A DNA stretch of 6,866 bases, from assembly GCA_025351615.1 (NCBI GenBank), contig JANXVP010000208.1:1-6866 (forward strand), given 5' to 3'. Positions 1-6,866 of this stretch are shown piece after piece. Each line of letters begins with the position of its first letter. Position 1 is the stretch's first letter. The position numbers were made by a program, and so were the translations under genes. The notes under the pieces were generated by a model, which saw nothing but the letters and a program-made list of their open reading frames with translations, searched no databases and was not told where the DNA came from. Origin of the DNA: Ramlibacter sp. (GTDB taxonomy: Bacteria; Pseudomonadota; Gammaproteobacteria; Burkholderiales; Burkholderiaceae_C).

Positions 1-3000
1 TTGCGGAACACGCGTTCCGCGTGCGGCATCATGGCTGTGAAGCGGCCGTCGGCCGTGGTGACGGCGGTAAGCCCGCCCAGGCTGCCGTTCGGGTTCAGGG
101 GATAGGCCTCGGTCGGCTGGCCGTGGTGGTCGGTGAAGCGCATCGCGGCGATCGCCTGGTCGCGGTCGCCCCGCTGGCCGAAGTTGGCGTAGCCCTCCCC
201 GTGCGCCACCGCAATCGGCAGCCGCAGGCCGGCCATGCCCGCGAAAAACAGGCTGGGCGATTTGAGCACTTCCACCTGCGACAGCCGTGCCTCATAACGC
301 TCGCTGCGGTTGGTGGTGAAGCGCGGCCAGGCCTGCGCGCCCGGAATGATGTCGGCCATTTCGGCCAGCATCTGGCAGCCGTTGCACACGCCCAGCATGA
401 ACACGTCCTGGCGCGCGAAGAAGCCCTGGAACTGCTCCGCCAGCTGCGGGTCGAACAGGATGCTGCGGGCCCAGCCGATGCCAGCGCCCAGCGTGTCGCC
501 GTAGCTGAAGCCGCCGCAGGCCACCGCACCCTGGAAGGCGGCCAGCTTGACGCGGCCGGTCTGCAGGTCAGTCATGTGGACGTCCACGGCCTCGAAGCCG
601 GCCTCGGTGAAGGCGTAGGCCATCTCGACATGCGAGTTGACGCCCTGCTCTCGCAGGATGGCGACCTGGGGCTTCGTGAGATGGATCGCAGGGGCGTCGA
701 TCGTCGCAGTCCGAATGGTGGCTTGAACGCTCTCTGGGAGAAAGACGTGCAGGCCCGGGTCTGCCGGATCGCCAACGGCTGCGTGTTCCAGATCGGCGCC
801 GGCGGGGTTATCACGCAGCTGGCAGATCTTCCAGCTCACGTTGTCCCAGACCTGGTGTAGATCCTGGAGCTTCGCGCTGAACACTGACTTGGTGTCGCGC
901 CACACCTGCACCTCGCCTTTCCCGGCCTTGATCGCGGATGAAAGCGGCCGGGTCTTGCCGACGAAATGGCTGTGCTTGGACAAACTGTGCTCACGCAGCG
1001 TCTGCATCACGGCATTGCGATCGGCCGTCCGCACCTGCAGCACCACCCCGAGCTCTTCGCTGAACAGCGCCTTGAGCGTCAGTTCCTCGCGTCGCGGGCC
1101 GACTTGCGTCGCCCAGTTCTTGGCATCGCCGACGTCGGCGCGGCTGTCCGAAATTCCGTCGCCTTCGGTGACCAGCAGGTCGACATTGAGCGCCACGCCG
1201 ACGTTGCCCGCGAAGGCCATCTCGCAAACCGTGGCGAACAGGCCGCCGTCGCTGCGGTCGTGGTACGCGAGGATCTGGCCCCGGCTTCGCAACAGATTGA
1301 CGGCCTGCACCAGGTTCACCAGGTCGCGCGGGTCGTCGAGGTCGGGCACGCTGTCGCCAACCTGGTCCAGGGTCTGCGCCAGGATGGTGCCGCCCATCCG
1401 GTTGCGCCCGTGGCCCAGGTCGATCAGCACCAGCGTCGTGTCCGCCTCCTGCGCATCGAGTTGCGGTGTCAGCGTGCCGCGCACGTCCGCAAGCGTTGCG
1501 AAGGCGGTGACGATCAGGCTGACCGGCGAGGTCACAGTCTTCTGTTTCCCCGCATCGCGCCACTGCGTGCGCATCGACAGGCTGTCCTTGCCGACGGGGA
1601 TGGAAATGCCGAGAGCCGGGCACAGTTCCATGCCGACAGCGCGCACAGTTTCGTACAGCGCAGCGTCTTCGCCCGGTTCGCCGCAAGCGGCCATCCAGTT
1701 GGCCGACAACTTGACCCGGCGCAGCTCGATCGGCGCCGCCAGCAAATTCGTGATGGCCTCCCCCACCGCCATGCGGCCGGAAGCGGGGGCGTCGATCGCG
1801 GCCAGTGGGGAACGCTCGCCCATGCTCATCGCCTCCCCACCGAAGCCCTGGTAGTCGGCCAGCGTGACCGCGCAGTCCGCCACTGGAACCTGCCAGGGCC
1901 CGACCATCTGGTCGCGGTGGGTCATGCCACCGACCGTGCGGTCGCCGATCGTGACCAGGAAGCGCTTCGACGCAACCGTGGGATGGGCGAGCACTTGGAT
2001 CGCAGCGTCCTGCAGCGGAACTCCGGTGAGATCGACCGGCTTGAACTCGCGCCGCACGCTGGTGACGTTGCGGTGCATCCTGGGCGGATTGCCGAGCAGC
2101 ACGTCCATCGGCATGTCGACAGGCGCACCGGCACCGGCTTGCTCGACAATGAGCTGCCGTTCCCCAGTCGCCACGCCAACGACCGAAAACGGACAGCGCT
2201 CGCGCTCGCACAGCGCCTGGAACAGCGGCAGCGATTCCGGCGCAATCGCGAGCACGTAGCGCTCCTGGCTCTCGTTGCACCAGATCTCCTTGGGCGCCAT
2301 GCCGGATTCGAGCACCGGCACCTTGCCCAGGTCGAAGTGTGCCCCGCGCCCGGCGTCGTTGGTCAGTTCGGGAAAGGCATTCGACAGACCGCCGGCGCCG
2401 ACATCGTGGATCGCCAGAATCGGATTGCCGCCGACCGCGCCGCCAGGGCCGGCCAGCGCGCAGCAGGCGTTGATTACCTCCTGCGCCCGGCGCTCGATCT
2501 CCGGATTGCCGCGTTGCACCGAATCGAAGTCCAGCTCCGCCGCGTTGGCGCCGGTCGCCATCGAACTGGCGGCGCTGCCGCCCATGCCGATCCGCATGCC
2601 GGGTCCGCCCAGCTGGATCAGCAGGCTCCCGGCAGGAAATGCGATCTTGTGGGTCTGGCCGGCATCGATGCTGCCGAGGCCGCCGGCAATCATGATCGGC
2701 TTGTGGTAGCCGCGAGCGACGCTGTCGAGGCTGGAGGTGACCTGCTGCTCGTACTCACGGAAATAGCCCAGCAGGTTCGGCCGCCCGAACTCGTTGTTGA
2801 AGGCGGCGCCGCCCAACGGTCCCTCGACCATGATCTGCAGCGGACTGGCGATGTGGCCTGGCCTGCCGCCGGCCTGGTCCGACCAGCCGCCCCAGAGCCT
2901 GGACACCGTGAACCCCGTGAGGCCCGCCTTCGGCTTCGAACCGCGTCCGGTCGCCCCCTCGTCGCGGATCTCCCCGCCAGCGCCCGTCAATGCGCCCGGA

Positions 3001-3959
3001 AAGGGCGAGATCGCCGTAGGATGGTTATGCGTTTCGACCTTCATCAGGACGTGGTGCAACGCGCTGTCCTTCGTGTAGCGGGAGTGGATTAATCCATCGG
3101 CGCCGGGCGTCGCCCTGGCCATGAAACGTTCAATTTGCAGGCCTTCCATGACCGACGCGTTGTCCGAATATGCGACCACAGTGTGCTGCGGCGCCAGCCG
3201 GTGCGTGTTGCGGATCATGGCGAACAGGCTGTTCTGCTGCGGCACCCCGTCGATGCTGAAGCTCGCATTAAAAATCTTGTGCCGGCAATGTTCGCTGTTG
3301 GCCTGCGCGAACATCATCAGCTCGACGTCGGTCGGGTTGCGGCCAAGTTGGGCGAAGGCCCCAAGCAGGTAGTCGATCTCGTCGTCCGCCAGCGCCAGCC
3401 CGAACTGGGCGTTGGCCGCTGCCAGCGCAACGCGGCCTGCGCCCAGCAGGTCCACCCGCTGCATCGGCGCCGGCAGCAACGGGGTGAACAGCTGTGCCGC
3501 TTCCTGGCGCGAGAACATCACGCTCTCGGTCATACGGTCGTGCAGCAGGCCCGCCACCGCCTCCTTCTGGTGTTGATCGAGCCCCTGGCGCGGGAGCAGG
3601 CCGGTTTTCAGCACGATCCGGTATTCGGTGATCCGCTCGACCCGGCCGAACCCGATGCCGCAGTTGCGCGCGATGTCGGTGGCTTTGGAGGCCCATGGCG
3701 AGACCGTGCCGAGGCGCGGCGTGACCACGATCAGCAGGCCGTCGGCGGCACCGGCGTAGGCCTCGCCGTAGCGCAGCAGCGCCGCGAGGCGCTCATGGGC
3801 GGCGTCGCTCAGCGGCTCCGCAGCCGCCACCAGATGCACGTAGCGGGCACCGACGTCCGTAATGCGGTCGCTGATCTCGCTGAGGCGGGGAAGCAGTTGC
3901 CGGACGCGGAATTCGCCGAGGGCATTGCCACCCTCGAACTCGGTGATATGCAGGGTCAC
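1..3959 (-). CDS. purL: Phosphoribosylformylglycinamidine synthase (FGAM synthetase), large single-chain form; 3' end cut by window
   Basis: PurL converts FGAR, ATP and glutamine to FGAM, the fourth step of de novo purine synthesis, in the cytoplasm. The visible 1319 codons are uninterrupted. Order: N-terminal PurS-like domain (about 1-150); linker leading to NSEHCRHK (221-228); two AIRS-type ATP/synthetase halves with [13 protein letters not shown] (307-319), [13 protein letters not shown] (about 328-340), [11 protein letters not shown] (518-528), [11 protein letters not shown] (561-571), PVGKDSLSM (788-796) and HDRSDGGL (900-907); then a C-terminal class I glutaminase from about 1095 with nucleophile Cys1192 (GVCNGCQ) and His1313/Glu1315 (MPHAER). 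Compared with E. coli (1295 aa) there are about 30 extra residues near 930-960 ([16 protein letters not shown]), a feature I recall from betaproteobacterial PurL. About 30 C-terminal residues probably lie beyond base 1. The start is GTG at 3959: its product begins [14 protein letters not shown] like relatives, AGG lies 7 nt upstream, and no in-frame ATG precedes it. The family is certain; the start is slightly less so. Confidence 0.98.
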   Translation of the reverse strand, partial: MTLHITEFEGGNALGEFRVRQLLPRLSEISDRITDVGARYVHLVAAAEPLSDAAHERLAALLRYGEAYAGAADGLLIVVTPRLGTVSPWASKATDIARNCGIGFGRVERITEYRIVLKTGLLPRQGLDQHQKEAVAGLLHDRMTESVMFSRQEAAQLFTPLLPAPMQRVDLLGAGRVALAAANAQFGLALADDEIDYLLGAFAQLGRNPTDVELMMFAQANSEHCRHKIFNASFSIDGVPQQNSLFAMIRNTHRLAPQHTVVAYSDNASVMEGLQIERFMARATPGADGLIHSRYTKDSALHHVLMKVETHNHPTAISPFPGALTGAGGEIRDEGATGRGSKPKAGLTGFTVSRLWGGWSDQAGGRPGHIASPLQIMVEGPLGGAAFNNEFGRPNLLGYFREYEQQVTSSLDSVARGYHKPIMIAGGLGSIDAGQTHKIAFPAGSLLIQLGGPGMRIGMGGSAASSMATGANAAELDFDSVQRGNPEIERRAQEVINACCALAGPGGAVGGNPILAIHDVGAGGLSNAFPELTNDAGRGAHFDLGKVPVLESGMAPKEIWCNESQERYVLAIAPESLPLFQALCERERCPFSVVGVATGERQLIVEQAGAGAPVDMPMDVLLGNPPRMHRNVTSVRREFKPVDLTGVPLQDAAIQVLAHPTVASKRFLVTIGDRTVGGMTHRDQMVGPWQVPVADCAVTLADYQGFGGEAMSMGERSPLAAIDAPASGRMAVGEAITNLLAAPIELRRVKLSANWMAACGEPGEDAALYETVRAVGMELCPALGISIPVGKDSLSMRTQWRDAGKQKTVTSPVSLIVTAFATLADVRGTLTPQLDAQEADTTLVLIDLGHGRNRMGGTILAQTLDQVGDSVPDLDDPRDLVNLVQAVNLLRSRGQILAYHDRSDGGLFATVCEMAFAGNVGVALNVDLLVTEGDGISDSRADVGDAKNWATQVGPRREELTLKALFSEELGVVLQVRTADRNAVMQTLREHSLSKHSHFVGKTRPLSSAIKAGKGEVQVWRDTKSVFSAKLQDLHQVWDNVSWKICQLRDNPAGADLEHAAVGDPADPGLHVFLPESVQATIRTATIDAPAIHLTKPQVAILREQGVNSHVEMAYAFTEAGFEAVDVHMTDLQTGRVKLAAFQGAVACGGFSYGDTLGAGIGWARSILFDPQLAEQFQGFFARQDVFMLGVCNGCQMLAEMADIIPGAQAWPRFTTNRSERYEARLSQVEVLKSPSLFFAGMAGLRLPIAVAHGEGYANFGQRGDRDQAIAAMRFTDHHGQPTEAYPLNPNGSLGGLTAVTTADGRFTAMMPHAERVFR

Positions 3960-3965
3960 TATGCT

Positions 3966-3969
3966 GCCT
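3966..3969 (-). promoter_or_regulatory. Probable ribosome binding site of purL
   Basis: On the minus strand the sequence AGGC sits 6 nt before the GTG at 3959 (7 nt counting from its AGG core). This is a weak Shine-Dalgarno match at normal spacing. It supports the GTG start because the upstream in-frame codons contain no ATG or GTG. This is an inference from position only. Confidence 0.45.
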
Positions 3970-3983
3970 GGTGGGGTCTGGTA

Positions 3984-4011
3984 TGGGACCGGCGGGCCGC
4001 TGACTGGGACC
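3984..4011. repeat. Short direct repeat upstream of purL (TGGGACC twice, 21 bp apart)
   Basis: The plus strand carries TGGGACC at 3984-3990 and again at 4005-4011, start-to-start distance 21 bp, close to two helical turns. The match continues loosely downstream, with GC after one differing base. Both copies lie in the 71-bp gap between the kinase gene and purL, about 25-52 bp before the purL start. The first copy also forms a 4-bp hairpin arm pair with GGTC at 3975-3978. The spacing would suit a dimeric regulator on one DNA face, but the repeat is short and the sequence is GC-rich, so chance is possible. I see no convincing -35/-10 pair or T-tailed terminator in this gap. Confidence 0.3.
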
Positions 4012-4030
4012 TGCCAAAACAGCGGTAATT

Positions 4031-5317
4031 TTAACGGATCGCGGGTGGCCCGGCGGACGCGTCGCCGGCAAGGTCGCAGGGCAGATCGACGGTCAGTGTG
4101 GTCCCGCGTCCCACGCGGCTGTCGATCCGGACCCGGCCCCCATGGTCCTGGACCAGCTTCTTGACGATTGCCAGACCCAGCCCCGCGCCGTCGCCCCGGG
4201 CCATGCCTTCGGCGCCCTGCCAGCCGCTGTCGAACGCATGATCCACTTCCTCGGGGTTCATGCCTCGGCCGCTGTCGGCGACCGTGATGGCCAGGCTGCC
4301 ACCGTTGCGCATGGCCCCGATCACCACCGTACTGCCCGCGGGCGAATATTTGATCGCATTGCCTGCCAGGTTCCCGAGCACGCGCAGCATCAGCGAATAG
4401 TCCACCGTGATCGTCGCCTGGGCCACCGCTCCCAGCGTCAATGCGATGCCGGAGCGCTCGGCGATCGGCGCCATCATGTCTACAGCGTCCTGCAACACCG
4501 TCACGGCCAGGATGGGCGTCATTTTGGCGGCGAGCGGCGCCAGCACTGCGCTGGACGACAGCAGGCCGTCCACCATGTCTTTGATGGCGGACACCGCCGT
4601 AACCATCCGGGCAACGACAGCGGGCTGGCCGGCGCCCGGATTGCGCTGGAGCAAGGCGGTGCTCAGCTGCATGGTTTGTAGCGGCGTGCGAAGGTCGTGC
4701 GCAAGGACCGCCGTGACTTCCTCGCGCGCCCGCGCCATGGCGCGGACATGGACCGCGTCGGCGCGCACTGCGGCGAGCGCCGCACGCAAGCTGATCTCCC
4801 GCGCCGCGGAAACGGCGAGCTGCTTGAGGGTTTCGAGCTCGTCCTCTTGCCAGGCACGCGGCTCCGTATCCATGACGCAGAAGCTGCCGATCGTTTTGTC
4901 GCCCAGCTTGAGCGGCACGCCCACATAGGCGCGCACGCCTATGGTCTGAACGGTTGGTACGGTCTTCCACACCGGATCACTGTGGGTATCCCCGATCACG
5001 AGGACGTCATCGCCGGCAAGGGTGTAATGACAAAAGGTCCGGCCCGACAGTTGGCGCTCCACCGCCAGGGGCGGCGCAAACCCGACCTGACTTTTGTAAA
5101 AGTCCCGCCCGCCGTCGAGAATGGAAATGAAACTGGCCGGCACCCTCAGCAGCCGGGCGGCCAGCCGGGTCAGCGCGTCGAAAGACTCCTCGACCGGGCT
5201 GTCCAGCAACCCGGTTCGCTCCACCGCATCGAGCCGCGCCGGATCGTTGAGTCGCTGATCGAGCTCGCCGGGATCCCCCGCCGCGAGCGTGCGGGAGTTC
5301 CCGGATAAAAAGCTCAT
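4031..5317 (-). CDS. Soluble GAF-domain sensor histidine kinase (orphan in this window)
   Basis: This 428-residue protein is predicted to autophosphorylate on a histidine in response to a signal bound or sensed by its GAF domain. It has no signal peptide or membrane segment, so it should be cytoplasmic. Residues about 28-180 match the GAF family that begins [14 protein letters not shown] and contains [26 protein letters not shown] and GSFCVMD..PRAW; Cys96 and Cys147 lie in these blocks. A helical stretch (about 175-205) leads to the HisKA H-box, [13 protein letters not shown], with His207 as the phospho-acceptor. The HATPase_c domain has an N-box with Asn316 and Asn320 ([10 protein letters not shown]), G1 DSGRGM (348-353) and G2 GAGLGLAIV (377-385). 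All catalytic motifs are intact. There is no receiver domain and no response regulator beside it. The ATG at 5317 is the first in frame and gives the full domain set, but no clear Shine-Dalgarno precedes it. It lies 71 bp upstream of purL on the same strand, so read-through into purL is possible. Ligand and partner are unknown. Confidence 0.93.
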   Translation of the reverse strand: MSFLSGNSRTLAAGDPGELDQRLNDPARLDAVERTGLLDSPVEESFDALTRLAARLLRVPASFISILDGGRDFYKSQVGFAPPLAVERQLSGRTFCHYTLAGDDVLVIGDTHSDPVWKTVPTVQTIGVRAYVGVPLKLGDKTIGSFCVMDTEPRAWQEDELETLKQLAVSAAREISLRAALAAVRADAVHVRAMARAREEVTAVLAHDLRTPLQTMQLSTALLQRNPGAGQPAVVARMVTAVSAIKDMVDGLLSSSAVLAPLAAKMTPILAVTVLQDAVDMMAPIAERSGIALTLGAVAQATITVDYSLMLRVLGNLAGNAIKYSPAGSTVVIGAMRNGGSLAITVADSGRGMNPEEVDHAFDSGWQGAEGMARGDGAGLGLAIVKKLVQDHGGRVRIDSRVGRGTTLTVDLPCDLAGDASAGPPAIR

Positions 5318-5322
5318 GCACG

Positions 5323-5328
5323 ATCATA
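5323..5328 (-). promoter_or_regulatory. Possible -10 element of the histidine kinase gene
   Basis: The minus strand reads TATGAT (5 of 6 matches to TATAAT) only 5 nt before the kinase ATG at 5317. Transcription from it would begin at or next to the ATG, giving a leaderless mRNA, which would fit the lack of a Shine-Dalgarno. No good -35 hexamer is seen 16-18 nt upstream, so the call is tentative. Confidence 0.3.
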
Positions 5329-5417
5329 CCGGCAGCCCGTCGTTCGTGCGGCCCCGCCAGGCGCCGAACCGGGATCCGATTGACGGCGTTGCCAGTGTGG
5401 AGATCGCCGGCCTCAGG

Positions 5418-5423
5418 GATAAT
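5418..5423 (+). promoter_or_regulatory. Possible -10 element of map-glnD
   Basis: GATAAT (5 of 6 to TATAAT) ends 7 nt before the map ATG at 5431, so a transcript from it would begin at about 5430-5431 and be nearly leaderless. The -35-like hexamers TTGACG (5380-5385) and TTGCCA (5389-5394) are 32 and 23 nt away, both too far for a standard sigma-70 spacer. The overlapping AGGG at 5415-5418 could instead be a Shine-Dalgarno, though its 12-nt spacing is long. The two readings compete. Confidence 0.3.
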
Positions 5424-5430
5424 TCAAGCC

Positions 5431-6234
5431 ATGAGCATTACTTACAAGGACGCCGCCGGTGTCGAGGGCATGCGGGTGGCCGGCAAGCTGGCGTCCGAGG
5501 TGCTGGACTACATCACACCGCACATCAAGCCCGGGACCACCACCAGGGAAATTGACCGGCTGGCTGCCCAGTGCATGCAGCAGCAGGGCACGACATCGGC
5601 AACGCTAGGCTACCAGCCCTCGGGCTATCCACCCTACCCCGCGTCTCTGTGCACATCGGTCAACCACGTCGTCTGCCACGGCATTCCCAACGACAAGCCG
5701 CTTAAAAAAGGCGATATCGTCAACGTCGACGTCACCGTGATCAAGGACGGCTGGTTCGGCGACACCAGCCGCATGTTCATGGTCGGCGAAGTGTCGATCG
5801 CTGCCAAGCGCCTGTGCGGTCTCACCTTCGAGGCCATGTGGCACGGCATCATGCGGGTCCGGCCCGGCATCCACCTGGGCGACATCGGCTTTGCGATCCA
5901 GCAGTTCGCCGAGAAGAACGGCTTTTCGGTGGTGCGGGAGTTTTGTGGCCACGGCATCGGACGCACCTTCCACGAGGAGCCGCAGGTGCTGCATTACGGC
6001 AAGCCGGGCACGCTGGATGAACTTAAGCCGGGCATGACCTTTACCATCGAGCCGATGATCAATGCCGGCCGCAAGGACGTCAAGGAATTCGGCAGCGACG
6101 GCTGGACCATCGTGACCAAGGACCATTCGCTGTCGGCCCAGTGGGAGCACACCGTGCTGGTCACCGAGACCGGCTACGAGGTGCTCACGCTGTCGGCGGG
6201 CAGTCCGCCGCCCCCTGCGTTTGTGGACGCCTGA
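5431..6234 (+). CDS. map: Methionine aminopeptidase, type I
   Basis: Map removes the initiator methionine from new proteins whose second residue is small, after deformylation, in the cytoplasm near the ribosome exit. The 267-residue product is the usual type Ia length with the pita-bread fold and no N-terminal extension. The metal ligands are all present: Asp100 and Asp111 (NVDVTVIKDGWFGDTS), His174 (GHGIG), Glu207 (TIEPM) and Glu238 (QWEHT). The substrate-binding His83 lies in VVCHGIP. Compared with E. coli, the loop before this block is longer (YQPSGYPPYPAS, 61-72), as I recall for betaproteobacteria, and the C-terminus ends in a short proline-rich tail (SPPPPAF). The frame stays open upstream to a TTG at 5380, but ATG 5431 aligns with the E. 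coli start (MSITYKDAAGVEGMRVAG). glnD follows 21 bp downstream on the same strand, so the two are probably one operon. The product is essential in bacteria with a single copy. Confidence 0.98.
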   Translation: MSITYKDAAGVEGMRVAGKLASEVLDYITPHIKPGTTTREIDRLAAQCMQQQGTTSATLGYQPSGYPPYPASLCTSVNHVVCHGIPNDKPLKKGDIVNVDVTVIKDGWFGDTSRMFMVGEVSIAAKRLCGLTFEAMWHGIMRVRPGIHLGDIGFAIQQFAEKNGFSVVREFCGHGIGRTFHEEPQVLHYGKPGTLDELKPGMTFTIEPMINAGRKDVKEFGSDGWTIVTKDHSLSAQWEHTVLVTETGYEVLTLSAGSPPPPAFVDA

Positions 6235-6255
6235 AACCAGGGCCGCCACCAGCCC

Positions 6256-6866
6256 ATGCCAGACCTGCAGGCCCTGCGCGACGGCTACCGTGCCAACAAG
6301 GCCGGACTGCTGACCTCCCTGCAGGCCGAGGGAACCTCGGTGCGGGGCATCCGCAAGCTGCTCCAGGCTTTGGCCCGCAACGCCGACGACACGCTCAGGT
6401 TGCTGTGGACCCGGTCGGACATGCCGGCGGGGTTCGTGCTCATGGCGGTCGGCGGGTATGGCCGCTGCGAGCTGTTCCCCTTCTCCGACGTCGATGTCGT
6501 GGTGCTCCTGCCGGACGGCACTTCGGCCGAATCGAACCCGCAGGTGCAGCGCAAGGTCGAGGCTTTCATCGGCCAGTGCTGGGACAGCGGCCTCGAAATC
6601 GGTTCCAGTGTGCGCAGTGTTGCCGAGTGCGTCGCACAGGCGCAAAAGGACGTCACGGTCCAGACTTCGCTGCTCGAATCGCGGCTGGTCACGGGCGACC
6701 GGTCTTTGTACGCGCAGTTCCAGCACCGCTTCGATGCGACCATGGATCCGCGGGCCTTTTTTGTCGCCAAGACGCTGGAGATGCGCCAGCGCCACAACAA
6801 GTTCGAGGACACGCCGTATTCGCTGGAGCCGAACTGCAAGGAATCGCCGGGCGGCTTGCGCGACCT
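6256..6866 (+). CDS. glnD: PII uridylyltransferase / uridylyl-removing enzyme, N-terminal part; 3' end cut by window
   Basis: GlnD senses glutamine and adds UMP to, or removes it from, PII proteins (GlnB/GlnK), thereby controlling glutamine synthetase and NtrB/NtrC. The visible 203 residues cover the start of the nucleotidyltransferase domain. The signature is VGGYGRCELFPFSDVDVVVLLP, with Gly66-Gly67 and the metal-binding Asp78 and Asp80. Then come LEIGSSVRS (113-121), DVTVQTSLLESRLVTGD (132-148), KTLEMRQRHNKFEDTPYSLEPN (172-193) and SPGGLRD (197-203), all GlnD hallmarks. The residue after GGYGR is Cys71, where the homologues I recall have Gly. The HD (uridylyl-removing) and two ACT (glutamine-sensing) domains lie beyond the window. 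Family members are about 850-900 residues, so roughly three quarters is missing. The catalytic Asp pair is nearer the N-terminus than in E. coli (about 105/107), consistent with a shorter leader. ATG 6256 follows the map stop by 21 bp; AGGG at 6239-6242 is a weak, distant Shine-Dalgarno. Confidence 0.97.
   Translation, partial: MPDLQALRDGYRANKAGLLTSLQAEGTSVRGIRKLLQALARNADDTLRLLWTRSDMPAGFVLMAVGGYGRCELFPFSDVDVVVLLPDGTSAESNPQVQRKVEAFIGQCWDSGLEIGSSVRSVAECVAQAQKDVTVQTSLLESRLVTGDRSLYAQFQHRFDATMDPRAFFVAKTLEMRQRHNKFEDTPYSLEPNCKESPGGLRD

Noticed and set aside
21..860. A 279-codon plus-strand frame at the left edge
   Set aside because: It is antisense to the glutaminase domain of purL, whose frame is confirmed by its catalytic residues.
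966..3092. A 708-codon open frame on the plus strand opposite purL
   Set aside because: It is fully antisense to an intact, well-conserved purL, is rich in Arg/His/Gln/Ala as expected from reading high-GC codons backwards, and shows no recognisable domain. Long antisense frames are common in high-GC genes.
3960..4030. Possible terminator after the kinase gene or riboswitch before purL
   Set aside because: The only hairpin I could draw has a 4-bp stem (GGTC/GACC) with no following T-run, and the gap is too short for a known purine riboswitch with no matching core.
3800..4030. An upstream start for purL extending toward the kinase stop
   Set aside because: The in-frame codons upstream of GTG 3959 contain no ATG or GTG, and the resulting proline-rich extension does not resemble PurL N-termini.
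5318..5349. Inverted repeat GCACGA / TCGTGC flanking the kinase -10 candidate
   Set aside because: The 6-bp arms are 20 bp apart, and a match of this size is expected about once by chance in a 113-bp region. It is not strong enough to call an operator.
5605..6795. A 396-codon open frame on the minus strand opposite map and glnD
   Set aside because: It spans two real genes and their junction on the other strand, with low-complexity His/Arg/Gln/Ala composition and no motif. It is a shadow of GC-biased third positions.

Overview
The window looks like ordinary chromosome of a high-GC betaproteobacterium, most likely Burkholderiales and possibly Oxalobacteraceae (Massilia-like). This rests on recalled protein features: PurL carries the extra segment before its last synthetase repeat that I associate with betaproteobacterial PurL, Map has the longer proline/tyrosine-rich loop (YQPSGYPPYP), and the start of GlnD resembles Burkholderia GlnD almost line for line. 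No search was run, so the family-level placement is an inference.

Layout: purL (minus strand, from 3959 past the left edge) encodes the large purine-biosynthesis enzyme FGAM synthetase. I translated it codon by codon; it is open for 1319 codons with no frameshift and lacks only its last few tens of residues. A 71-bp gap separates it from an upstream same-strand gene (4031-5317) for a soluble GAF-domain sensor histidine kinase. A 113-bp divergent intergenic region (5318-5430) follows. Then come map (5431-6234, methionine aminopeptidase) and, 21 bp later, glnD (6256 to the right edge, PII uridylyltransferase/uridylyl-removing enzyme), both on the plus strand.

How the genes work together: map-glnD is a classic proteobacterial pair (also adjacent in E. 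coli) that joins N-terminal protein maturation to nitrogen-status signalling. purL is a glutamine-consuming housekeeping gene. The histidine kinase is the accessory element: it has no response regulator next to it here, its ligand is unknown, and it sits where E. coli has the divergent rpsB operon beside map.

I found no RNA gene, mobile element, CRISPR array or phage remnant, and I see no undescribed system. The observations worth a second look are small: the kinase's position, -10-like hexamers placed so close to two start codons that leaderless mRNAs are possible, a short direct repeat before purL, and two residue changes inside conserved enzyme motifs.
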